The notes under the pieces are model-generated. The model was not told the origin of the DNA. It was given only the letters and a program-made list of their open reading frames with translations, and made no database searches. This document shows positions 46,570 to 58,100 of a DNA stretch of 64,000 bases, one piece after another. The stretch spans positions 9,806,050-9,870,049 of the forward strand of contig NC_064044.1 in NCBI RefSeq assembly GCF_932526225.1, given 5' to 3'. Origin of the DNA: Nematostella vectensis (taxonomy: Eukaryota > Cnidaria > Anthozoa > Actiniaria > Edwardsiidae). The number at the start of each line of letters is the position of its first letter. The stretch's first letter is position 1. A program made the position numbers and the translations under genes.

Positions 46570-47760
46570 CCACATCAGAGTTAGCACCGATATAAGATTA
46601 AGGAAAGCTGAAAATGTGTTTGAAAATTGTTATTCCTTAAACATTTCTTTGGTTCACTGCCCTCGATGTGCTATCACTTAGGGCTAAATTTATTTTAACG
46701 CCCAAAGTAGGTCCTATTGTATTAACAATATAATTTTATTGAAATGTATTATTTTATTTTAGTAAGTTACAAGTAAACAACAACATTTATTTATTTTGAC
46801 GTCAAATGAGAGGGCTATAGAATATCCAGACTTGATTGAAATTTATAGAGCATAAACATATTTTCAAGATCAACAACACTACAAAAATATTACAAATCTC
46901 TAGATTTTATTGAAAATGTTCCATAAAAATTAAAAGACATTCAATGAGGGATAAAGTTATTTTAGGGAAATAATAAAACTTGAGCTTATCTAAAGGAAGT
47001 ACCAAAATAATTTTCATAGATTTAAGTACATATTTTACACTTACATGACAACACCTATGCTGTACTATATTAAAATCGACATGGTTAAAATGATGACATT
47101 CAATGAGAGAGATCAAGATATTTTATTGTAAAGAAGTAAAGAAGTATCGCCTGTGGCGCAAGGGTTCTTGGGAATTGCATTGTGCAAATCGCGAGAAGAA
47201 AAAAAAACATTTGCATTTTATGACTGAGCTACCACAGGTATCCCAGTAACAAAAGATTAAATAATGAGTACGACCAACAGCAATACAGAATATTTTAATT
47301 ACTATCAAAAAGATGTAATTCATTATAATTATTACAGTAGATATTATTGGCAGATTATCATGTAGACCATAATGCATTGTTTAATTTTATCTCCTTAGTC
47401 ACTCCCAAATAATACTCTCAATAGTTCAATTCAAATAGGTCACTGAATAGAACAGAGTTGCTACTGAATAGTTTCCACCCACTTCAAAATGCTGTGAGTT
47501 ACTTTTGAAGTAATTCTGAATAACCCTGTGCATTGTTTTCAGAATTTTTAGTATTTTGTATCCCTTCAATTAAAAAACTCAAATAATTATAAATCAGTGC
47601 TACTATGTCTGATCACTTATAAATTGTTTACTATAAATCTTTTCCAAACAGACACAACTCAACTGCCAAAACAGGGCCGTTTCTTACTGAAGGATCACCA
47701 AATATTATGCTTCTTTATATAATATCTGACTGCCTCCCACCTTCCAAAGTTACAAATATT
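45710..47760. other. Intergenic region between the convergent EFG1 and SORBS genes
   Basis: Contains a 23-base T run at 45710, an (AT)n microsatellite at 46494-46564 and AT-rich DNA. No gene or RNA recognised; short open frames lack any family signal. Confidence 0.5.
46494..46564. repeat. (AT)n microsatellite
   Basis: About 35 uninterrupted TA steps; the Tyr/Ile repeat frames across it are artefacts. Confidence 0.97.
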
Positions 47761-47775
47761 GGGGCCATATTTGTT

Positions 47776-48085
47776 CTAGCCTGCGTGCAGCCGAAAAAGT
47801 TCCATTATTACCTTGTTACCGTCTGCGAATTACCGACAGAAAGTTGACCCCCTGCGCACCAACCGCCGGGGTGAAGCGATTTCTGATAGGCTGTCGTCTG
47901 GTAAATTATATATTTGAAGGGTACGTGGAGCTATTGACCAATCGCGCGGCTCGTTCCATTTGAACCAGATGAAAGCCAATCAGAAATCGCTCCACTCCGG
48001 TGGTTGGTGGGCGGGGGGTCTAAACAAGCTTTCTGTTGGTATTGTGCAGACGATAATAATGGAACTATTTCCGGCTGCACGCAGG
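47776..48085. mobile_element. 310 bp near-palindromic element with 9 bp target duplication
   Basis: The two halves are inverted copies of about 120-140 bases ('cctgcgtgcagccgaaaaag', 'gttccattatta', 'gaagcgatttctgatagg'). ATATTTGTT flanks it at 47767-47775 and 48086-48094. The whole element could fold into one hairpin. Non-coding. Confidence 0.8.
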
Positions 48086-48377
48086 ATATTTGTTGTTACT
48101 TACACATTTTCATAGCAATCAATGCATTATGGTCAAAGAGCAGACCATTAAACTATCATATACAGCATTATACTTAAGTAGCCAAGTGCCACAGAAAAAT
48201 ATAGTCTAAAGAATTACTCTGTCTAATTAGAAAAAAATGTACAAAACATTGTTTGAAAAATATCTCTCATCTCTTCAAGCTTTTGGGGGTCATTTCGTGG
48301 AAGGAGCAGTCTGAGGGGGACTATCTTTGGCCAGAGTGTTGTTTTAGCCTGGTATTGGTTGAGTTCCCATTTTCACA

Positions 48378-49068
48378 TCCTGAAAGAAATGAGATTTAAA
48401 ATGAAAGAGTTCATGTTATAAAAACTCAAGACAAAGTAGCTTGGTGGTGAAGATGGTGATGACAATGATAGAATGCTGATGATGGGTTGTGGCGATGATA
48501 ATGACATAATGCTAATGATAGGTTGTGGTGATGATGATGATGGAATGCTAATGATAGGTTGTGGTGATAATGATGATATAATGCTAACGATAGGTTGTGG
48601 TGATGATGATAGAATGCTAATGATAGGTTGTGGTGATGATGATGATAAAATGCTGATGATGGGTTGTGGTGATGATGATGGTAATGATGATGATGTTGAT
48701 GATGATGACAGAATACTGATTGTTGTCATGATGGAGATGATAGTAGCTAATAATAGGTCATGATGTTGATAATGACAGAAAGCTGATGATGGGTTGTAAT
48801 GATGATGATGATGACGATGACGACAACAACGACGATGATGATGACAGAATGCTGATGATGTGTTGTGGTGAGGATGATGATGACAATAACATGTTGAGAT
48901 GATAGTGTGTGTTTGGAGTGAGGATGATAATGTATTTAGGATGGCAATTATTACATAGTTTGGTTAGAATGACAATGATAACATTTCTGCTTCTATGCAG
49001 GTGATCCTCTGGAGAAAATAATTATGTTGATGATGTACATATTAAAAGATAATAATAATAATAATAAT

Positions 49069-49131
<63 letters not shown>

Positions 49132-52100
49132 AATAATAATACCAATGTATGCTTACATAATGGCACCACGTAGTTCCCTGGAAATGTACCAAACAGACCA
49201 GTTCGCGTGGAGTGACCAACAAACCATCCATCATCACACTTTTCAAGCACAAAAACCTCTTCTCCTTCCTCCAGGGGCAACTCGTCCTCATTCTGAGGCG
49301 AATACCCATACATGGCCTTGAACCTTTCTCCCTCCATGAATGACATGTGTAATTCGTGTTCGTCAGGGACAGCTTGTGCAGGTACGATTGCGGGCTCTGG
49401 CTCTTTGTACTGAGTTTTAGGACTGGGGCGAGCCTGCTGTACTGGTACTCTGATTGGCTCACCATATCTATGAAATCGACAAATGGTGACAATCATTTTA
49501 AATGTTTGTCTTACAAATCGTAAATGTGAACAAAGCCACGTTTTAGTGGATTAATGCCAGGATTTTTTTGTAGGACAGGAAATAAATTAACATAAGATTG
49601 GTCTGAGCTATGCCTCTGTGGAAACAGAGTGGTTTTGCTGATGGTTTTGAGGGGTCTGTTTTATGTGTTACATTAGCATTAGCTCTTCTTTGGGGCGCAA
49701 GGAGATCAGCGAAACAGCTATGCTTTCACAGGGGTGTCAAACATACCATTTCAGTATAAGTTGATTTAAAGCCGCATTGTCACCAGTTTACTTCCGGTCG
49801 ATTACGTAACAATCTACGATGATTTTTAACGGAAAACGCGAAAAATATTTCAAAATATTGAATCAGTGTGTTTATTGAAAGTTTCTTTGAGGATCTGATT
49901 GATAATTTAGAGCGGATGGCCTGTTAAATATCTCGGATTTTAATAGATTCTTTTGTTCTTTACCGGTTGAGGTTTCCGTCGGACCTCCGGAAGTAAACTG
50001 GTGACAATCCGGCTTTTAGTTATTGTACAGCTTGTCTGTAGTTTGTCTAGTCACACCACCTTAAGTTATTCTACAGCCTGTGTGTAGTTTTTCTAGTCAC
50101 ACCATGTCTTGTAAGAACCATATCAAGAGTATTCAGGGTGGTAAAGGGTTTTTTCGTGAAACGTGATTTGGCCATTTTTCACTGTCGAGAAACGTGAAAT
50201 CTCCTATTTCGACGTCCGGGAAACGTGATTTAACTCACCCTGTGAAACGTGATTTAGAAGTTTCAAGTCTCCGTGAATCGAGATTTAGCTTAAGTTTTGA
50301 GTGTGTTGAACGGAGAATCATGTGACCTTTCCGAAATAGATATGTGATGTCGCATGCAATTAAACAAAAGTATTTGGATTTATTTGACTTTTACGTCATG
50401 GCTATGCCCCGTGGAATAATGCATCTAAACGTAAAAGTTTGGACGCGGTACTACTGTATTTGCGATTTTGGACGCAATATTACGGTTTTCGAGAACGTGA
50501 AATATGAAAAGGCCATTTTTCGGTCCGTGAAACGTGAGAGCCCCTTTTGGGTTCGTGAAACGTGATCCATACCCCCTTTTACAACCTGATTATTGTGTTG
50601 TTGAGGAACTCACGTTTGCTTTGGCTGCTGTTCGTGACTTGGGGTCACTCTTGCTGGTTCTCTAAATTCCTACAACAATGAAGAAGACATTTATAAGGTG
50701 TATGCAATGAAAACCTATGCACACTATGAAAATATGGACAGTCACACTGTATGGAATATGTATAAACACCTCTAGTATAAAGTAAAACAATAATTTGAAC
50801 TGAATCTCAATGGATGGGAAAATCGTTTAGAAATCTGTGAACAAAGGGGCGTCCGTCATTTCAATAAGAAACATGTCTTTTCTGATATTTGGGATATTGG
50901 GGAGTTTGTGAGAAGATTTTCCATTTCAAAAGTATATTGGCTGAGGTACAATACACCAAAAACTGGAATTCGACTCTGCCAAATTTTCTTCTTTAATAAG
51001 ACTTCTTCAGGGCAGACTGAATTTTCGTCTTTAATAAGACTTCTTCAGGGCAGACTGAAAATTTGACAGAGTCGAATTCCAGTTTTTGGTGTATTGTATT
51101 CATTGTTCTGGTACGAGATCGCGACAGTTTGGGCTGAGGTACAATGTATATACAGTATGGTACACATATGGTGTGGTGTATATTACCTGAGTGGACGGCG
51201 CTACCCTTTCAACTCGGGCTGCCTTTGGAGGTTCTAAATCTAAACACAAAGGAAATTCACTTGCTATACGCTACATGTTTGATTGGGACAAGGATATTGC
51301 TCAATGATCTATAACTAACAGACCTGTGTTATTTCTCATATGTAACTTATGGAAAAGCTGTAACGTCAAAATTTGTTAATAATATCCATTGCATTTAATA
51401 ATGGATTTTTTGCTTGTTCAAAGCTTTTTTCCCCGGTTTTGAAACTAAGTATTTTGCCCTTACAAAAGTATCATACACTTTTAAGTCTTTTAAGTCTTAA
51501 TAAACTATTATTATTGTTATTATTATAACTAAAATCTGTGTCCTTTTTAAAAGTCTTGTACTTGTATATTTTTATGCTTTTTAGGTGAAAGAAGCTAGGA
51601 CTTCATATAGAAGGGGGACTTGTTTGGATAGAGCTGTTCATTTGAGAAAAACTGGACAAGAGAGTTTTTACAGATTTTTGTAGAAGCAATGATAGCCTAA
51701 ACTTCTGACCTCTTGGTGAAGATACGCTGGTTTTAGGGACAACTCCTGGCTCTTTGTGGATCTGCAAGAAAATCAACAAAAGTCAGGAAAACTTAGGTTA
51801 AACTAGGACCTGCACTATAAAAGGGCCTGGACCATGTCCACGAAAGGCTCAGTTGTCAGTAAACTGCCAAGCGGTGCGGAGCTCCGGAGTTCAGTCAAGC
51901 GTGTCTTGTTTGCCCACGAGGAGCGTAACCCAAACTCAACTTTTGAAGCGCTTTTCTTCTCGTTTGCTCAGTTCATTTTCTCTTGGCTACAAACAATGGA
52001 TAACCCACCAAAAGAGAAGGAATGTGCAGTAAAATTAGTTCAAATTATTAACGATAACACAACTAAAAAGTCTAACTAACCACGCAATGTTACGACGTGT

Positions 52101-55100
52101 TGTCATCATGAACATTGAATTTCATTCAGCCTAAAAGGGGCGGAGCCAAGCCCTTTTATAGTGCGGGTTAAAGTATGATTCTCTGGTGGCTGACAACAGA
52201 TTTTGGGAGGGTTTTGGCATACAGTACCTCTAGATATTGTGTGGGTACAATTCCCTTCTGGTTGCCAACAGATGCTTCATACCAGTTGGCATCAACCCGT
52301 CTAAGGAGGCAGACTATTTCACCCTGAAACAGGAGAGCCACAAATGATTAGAAAGTACCTATAATATCACGGTGAACTTCGAGAAGATAAATGGTATAAA
52401 CATAGTTGTAGTGTATTCGCTCCCTCTAGGAAACAACACACCTCATAAATGACAAGTTGTAGTGTATTTGCGTCTTCTAGGAAACAACACACCTCACACA
52501 AATGACAAGTTGTAGTGTATTTGCGTCTTCTAGGAAACAACACACCTCACATAAATGACACAGTTGTAGGGTATTCGCTTCTTCTAGGAAACAACACACC
52601 TCACACAAATGACATATTTGTAGTGTATTCGCTTCTTCTAGGAAACAACACATAAATGACATAGTTGTAGTGTATTCGCTACTTCTAGGAAACAAAAAAA
52701 ACTCACATAAATGACATAGTTGTAGTGTATTCGCTCCTTCTAGGAAACAACACACCTCACATAAATGACATAGTTGTAGTGTATTGCTTCTTCTAGGAAA
52801 CAACCCTCACATAAATGACAAAGTTGTAGTGTATTCGCTCCCTCTAGGAAACAACACACCTCACATAAATGACATAGTTGTACTGTATTCGCTTCTTCTA
52901 ACACACCTCACATAAATGACATAGTTGTAGTGTATTCGCTTCTTCTAGGAAACAACACACCTCACATAAATGACATAGTTGTAGTGTATTCGCTTCTAGG
53001 AAACAACACACCTCACATAAATGACATAGTTGTAGTGTATTTGCTCCTTTTAGGAAACAACACACCTCACATAAATGACACAGTTGTTGTGTATTTGCGC
53101 CTAGGAAACAACACATCTCACATAATGACATAGTTGTAGTGTATTCGCTCCTTTTAGGAAACAACACATAAATGACATAGTTGTAGTGTATTCGCTCCTA
53201 GGAAACAACACACCTCACACAAATGACATAGTTGTAGTGTATTCGCTCCTTCTAGGAAACAACACATCTCACATAATGACATAGTTGTAGTGTATTCGCG
53301 CCTAGGAAACAACACATAAATGACATAGTTGTAGTGTATTCGCTTCTTCTAGGAAACAACACACCTCACATAGATGACATAGTTGTTGTGTATTTGCGCC
53401 TAGGAAACAACACATCTCACATAATGACATAGTTGTAGTGTATTCGCTCCTTTTAGGAAACAACACATAAATGACATAGTTGTAGTGTATTCGCTCCTAG
53501 GAAACAACACACCTCACACAAATGACATAGTTGTAGTGTATTCGCTCCTTCTAGGAAACAACACATCTCACATAATGACATAGTTGTAGTGTATTCGCGC
53601 CTAGGAAACAACACATAAATGACATAGTTGTAGTGTATTCGCTTCTTCTAGGAAACAACACACCTCACACAAATGACATAGGTGTAGTGTATTCGCTCCT
53701 TCTAGGAAACAACACATAAATGACATAGTTGTAGTGTATTCGCTTCTTCTAGGAAACAACACATCTCACATAAATGACATAGTTGTAGTGTATTCGCTCC
53801 TTCTAGGAAACAACACACCTCACATAAATGACAAAGTTGTAGGGTATTCGCTTCTTCTAGGAAACAACACACCTCACATAAATGACATTGTTGTAGTGTA
53901 TTGCTTCTTCTAGGAAACAACACACCTCACATTAATGAAATATGTATGTGCTCTGGCACCTCTGCCTTGTCACATTGTAGCAACATCTTAGATTAGTCTA
54001 CCTACCTTAGCAACACAGTGCACCTCCCCTTAGATAAGTCTGCCTACCTTAGCAATACAATAAAACACACATTGGACAAAACTACCTATCTGAGCAACAC
54101 AAACCACCTGAACCACACAGACAAGTCTACCTATATTTTAGCAACACAGTGAACCACACATTAGACAAGTCTACATACCTTAGCAACACAGTGAACCAAC
54201 CATTAGACAAGTCTACCTTCCTTAGCAACACAGTGAACCAACCATTAGACAAGTCTACCTTCCTTAGCAACACAATGAACCAACCATTAGACAAGTCTAC
54301 CTTCCTTAGCAACACAATGAACCAACCATTAGACAAGTCTACCTATATTTTAGCAACACAGTGAACCACACATTAGACAAGTCTACATACCTTAGCAACA
54401 CAGTGAACCAACCATTAGACAAGTCTACCTTCGTTAGCAACACAGTGAACCAACCATTAGACAAGTCTACCTTCCTTAGCAACACAATGAACCACACACC
54501 ACAACTACCACAACTACCTAAGCAACACAATGCAAAGCACATTAGAAAAGTCTAACTACTCTAGCAATACAATGCACCACACATCAGACAAGACTGACTA
54601 CCTTAGCAACAGAGAGCTACACATCAGACAAGACTGACTACCTTAGCAACTGAGAGCTCCCTTGGAGACTCTGCCTTGAAGGTGTACTTGACCCCGGCTT
54701 CTCCATTAACAGGGACATACGGGCTGGGAGGAGCATCGTCCGGCTCATCCTCATCTTCAATTGGTCGCAGCTAATAAAAAAAGAAAAAGGGAATTAAAAA
54801 TATGGATCAGTCATTCCTTTGTTATTGTTAATATTTATAATTATTATTACAATGGTCTTTTTGCAAGAAATCTTCAAAATAATAATCTTAGATTGAAGTC
54901 TGATACTTCATGAACAATGTTTGATTGGTAATGGATGTTTGTGTGACTTGATATTTTGCAGGAGTGCAAAGTAGTGGTGTGGCAAGGCTTCTTTGATTAG
55001 GATAGCAAAATTAACAAATGCACATACTCAATTGTCTGCAACAAACAAAAGCAGTCAATAAAGCAATACACTTAACAGGTAATGACATTAGAAATCGATA

Positions 55101-58100
55101 AATCGTGCGCTAAATCGTATACTTATCCGTATACACACCTCTACATAGTTTGTTGGGAATATTCCTATTCTGCCATTGACCTCCCCCTCAATCCAGTTCC
55201 TGTCGATTTGCCTCTTCACAATGATGTAGTCACCTTTCTTAAATGATAACTCCCTAGAGAACAACATAGAATTTAAATGGTTATGCCTGACTAAAAATGA
55301 TTACTTACTAAAAAAAACAATTCAAAGGGCTCTGTGAGCCAACTCGTGAATGCAAATTTGTTTTGATAGTTATTTTCTTGTGTGCATAAAAGATCTACAG
55401 GATGAATTTTGAACAAAGGATAAACACATCCAAGATGCTGAGAGTAAAAAAATTAGATGTCACAAGTAGGGATCGAACCTCCGGTCTCTGACGTCTTAGA
55501 CGAGCGAAAGAACCACTATACTACCGAGACATTGCTGAATTAACCTCGGAGTAAAATTAGGTTTTAACCTAATTGATATCGCACTGTTCGAACTGCTCTT
55601 GTTAGCATGCCAAATTTTGCCATATTCTTTCCGGAAACAAAAGTTTAATACCCGACATAATTAATCAAGCTACAGTGTTACAATGTGTTTTGAGCATGTC
55701 AACATTCCAGAAAGGCGCAAAATCGTTATTCGATGAATAAGCGTATTTGAGCGAGTTTTGTTTGATATTTAGTACTTACTTAACTTATAAAAAAAGAATT
55801 ATGGAAAAAACAATTTATGAAAGTCCATACTTTATTTTTCTTGCCCTGCAAACAGAGGTTTCTTTTATTATCCTGAAAACAAGGGCCCTGCTAACAGAGG
55901 CTTTCCCCTTGTGTTTCTCCGACTTTAAAAGTCGCATCTTTGGCTATCCGCTCTTTCAGCACAAAATCTCTCTTTCAGCACAAATTCAAACAAATAACGC
56001 GAAAACCCAGAGACGCGAATCTTCAAGTACTAAAACAAGGAGAAATAAAAGCTTTGCTAGCATTTTACTTGTTTTGTTTGCAAACTAACAACTTGAATTG
56101 GACTGAACCGTAGAAGATCGATTGACGTCAGTGACGAAGGCGCATGCGCATGCTCAACCCACATCGAAGACTTTTCTAAAATACTAGCTTATATATACTT
56201 TACGGCTACAACACGTAATGACCGTAGCGGTCACAGGTCGATGACAAGGCTCTTTTATAGTATTAAGCTTTACCAGAAGTTTACAGGAAGATCTAAGAAT
56301 TGCTGTGTTGCGAAAGCACAGAAAGACCACAAAAAGTTTACGGATGATCCAGCCGACGATCGAGTGACACAGAAGTCCCTCCAATAACTTTGCAAGCATT
56401 CACGAGTTAAAAAGAGTACTTAAAGGGCCCGTTTCAGCCACTCCTTTGTTATTGTTTTTATTTAATATTGGAAGTCACATAATGTGCTAAAATCTCGAAA
56501 TAACCATCTGTAAACAAAGTTTTATACTTTATGTACCAAATTCAATCGAAAATATCGCATTGGCTTTCCCAAATCAGCCGATGGGAATGGATGCTTTTTC
56601 ACACTTGGTACTTTGCTAGGATGACAAAATGGTGGCCAACAGAGGCTGTTTAATGTTAGCTATACCTTTGTTACTTTTTCTAGTCAATATTGGAATACAA
56701 AATATGTAAAGAAAACTTTGTACTTTTACCGAATGCAATTGAGAATATTGCAATAGCTATGCAGTACTAGATTAGCCAATGGAGATGGATGCTTCTAAAA
56801 CTATAACTATAACTATATTTCCTGACCAGCCAGTAAAGAATATGAATTTAGAGAAAAAAGGGTGCAGTTCCCTTAAATCTAATGCTATGTTAAAATAAAA
56901 CTTTCTTCCTTCAATCTTTATTTCAAGGTTAGGTAGACCTTCCTTACTTTTCGCTTGGAGCAGTGTAGTTGTATAAAGTCATAGCAAATAACTATGGTCG
57001 TTCAACTGCATTTCTAGGTAATCTAATTAGGCATTCACTCCTTAGTTCCGCTTTGAGCAGTGGAAACCGAGCAGCGAAGTTGTATAGAACAAAAGCCAAT
57101 TCATATAGAACAAAAGCCAAGTCAAATATTCCTAACTTTTCGCTCTGAGCAGCGGAAAACAAGCAGGGAAGTTGTATACAACAATTGCAAGGATAGAGCT
57201 GTAATGGACGTAAGCGCAAGCGGAACGCACGTAGTTTTCCGATTCTCACTAGAACATAAGCGCAACGGAAGAGCAAGAGAACGCAACTGCTTGATTTTCT
57301 TGCGTTTGCGCTTGTGTTTGACCGATTCTCACTTGTGTTGCGCTTCCGTTTGCGCTTACGCTTGCGTCCTAGTGAGAACCAACCTTTACTTATTGCTCTA
57401 AGCAGTGAGGCTGTATAAAGCAATAGCAAATAACCATCGTTCAACTACATTTCTAGGCTATCTAATGGTGGACACCTTCCTTACTTTTCGCTCTGAGCAG
57501 TGAAGCTGTATAAAGCCATAGCAAAGAACTGTGGTCGCTCAGCTACTTTTCTAGCTTGTTCTGCTGCTGCTTCCTTCTGTCTTTGGATCTCAGCTTCACG
57601 CTGCCGTCTTCTTCGCTCCTCCTCCTGTATGATTTTTGTTTTGTTATTTATTTGTATTAATATTTTGAATACCCAGCTGGGTGTGTCGAGAGAAAAGCCC
57701 AGGACTCAGTAGTAATTCACTTGCCACAGATAAATTAAGTTCAAATCGGTATCTGCTCTTAGGTCACTATATCTTTTCTATCCAAATACACACTTAAAAT
57801 TAACCAACGAAGGTTTCAACGGGAGGCGAACTCAGTTCACTACATGAGCAGGATGGGGTTTTGACCTCTCGGACCCCCCTTCTGGACATGCGCTTGCTAA
57901 GGGTCAATGGTTAATCAATTCTTCTAAAACAGCATGAACAGATGAATCGAAAACAGCAAAAATGCATAATTGGAATGCCTATTCCGGCTAAGCACTCAAA
58001 AGTTTATATTCATAACGAGGTTTGGCAAGTGTAAGAGCATGAATTTCGGCTTACTTTATATACGACCACACTTCTACCTGTTTCCTTTGCATTTCCTTTA

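Noticed and set aside
48993-49496. SORBS frame continuing into a poly-Leu tail
   Set aside because: A strong donor (GTAAGC) precedes the (AAC)n tract and splicing restores the usual family ending.
56992-57444. 150-codon minus-strand frame with Arg/Lys runs
   Set aside because: It runs across decayed SORBS exon copies and a local inverted 'gcgcttgcg' repeat; it changes frame relative to the exon copies.
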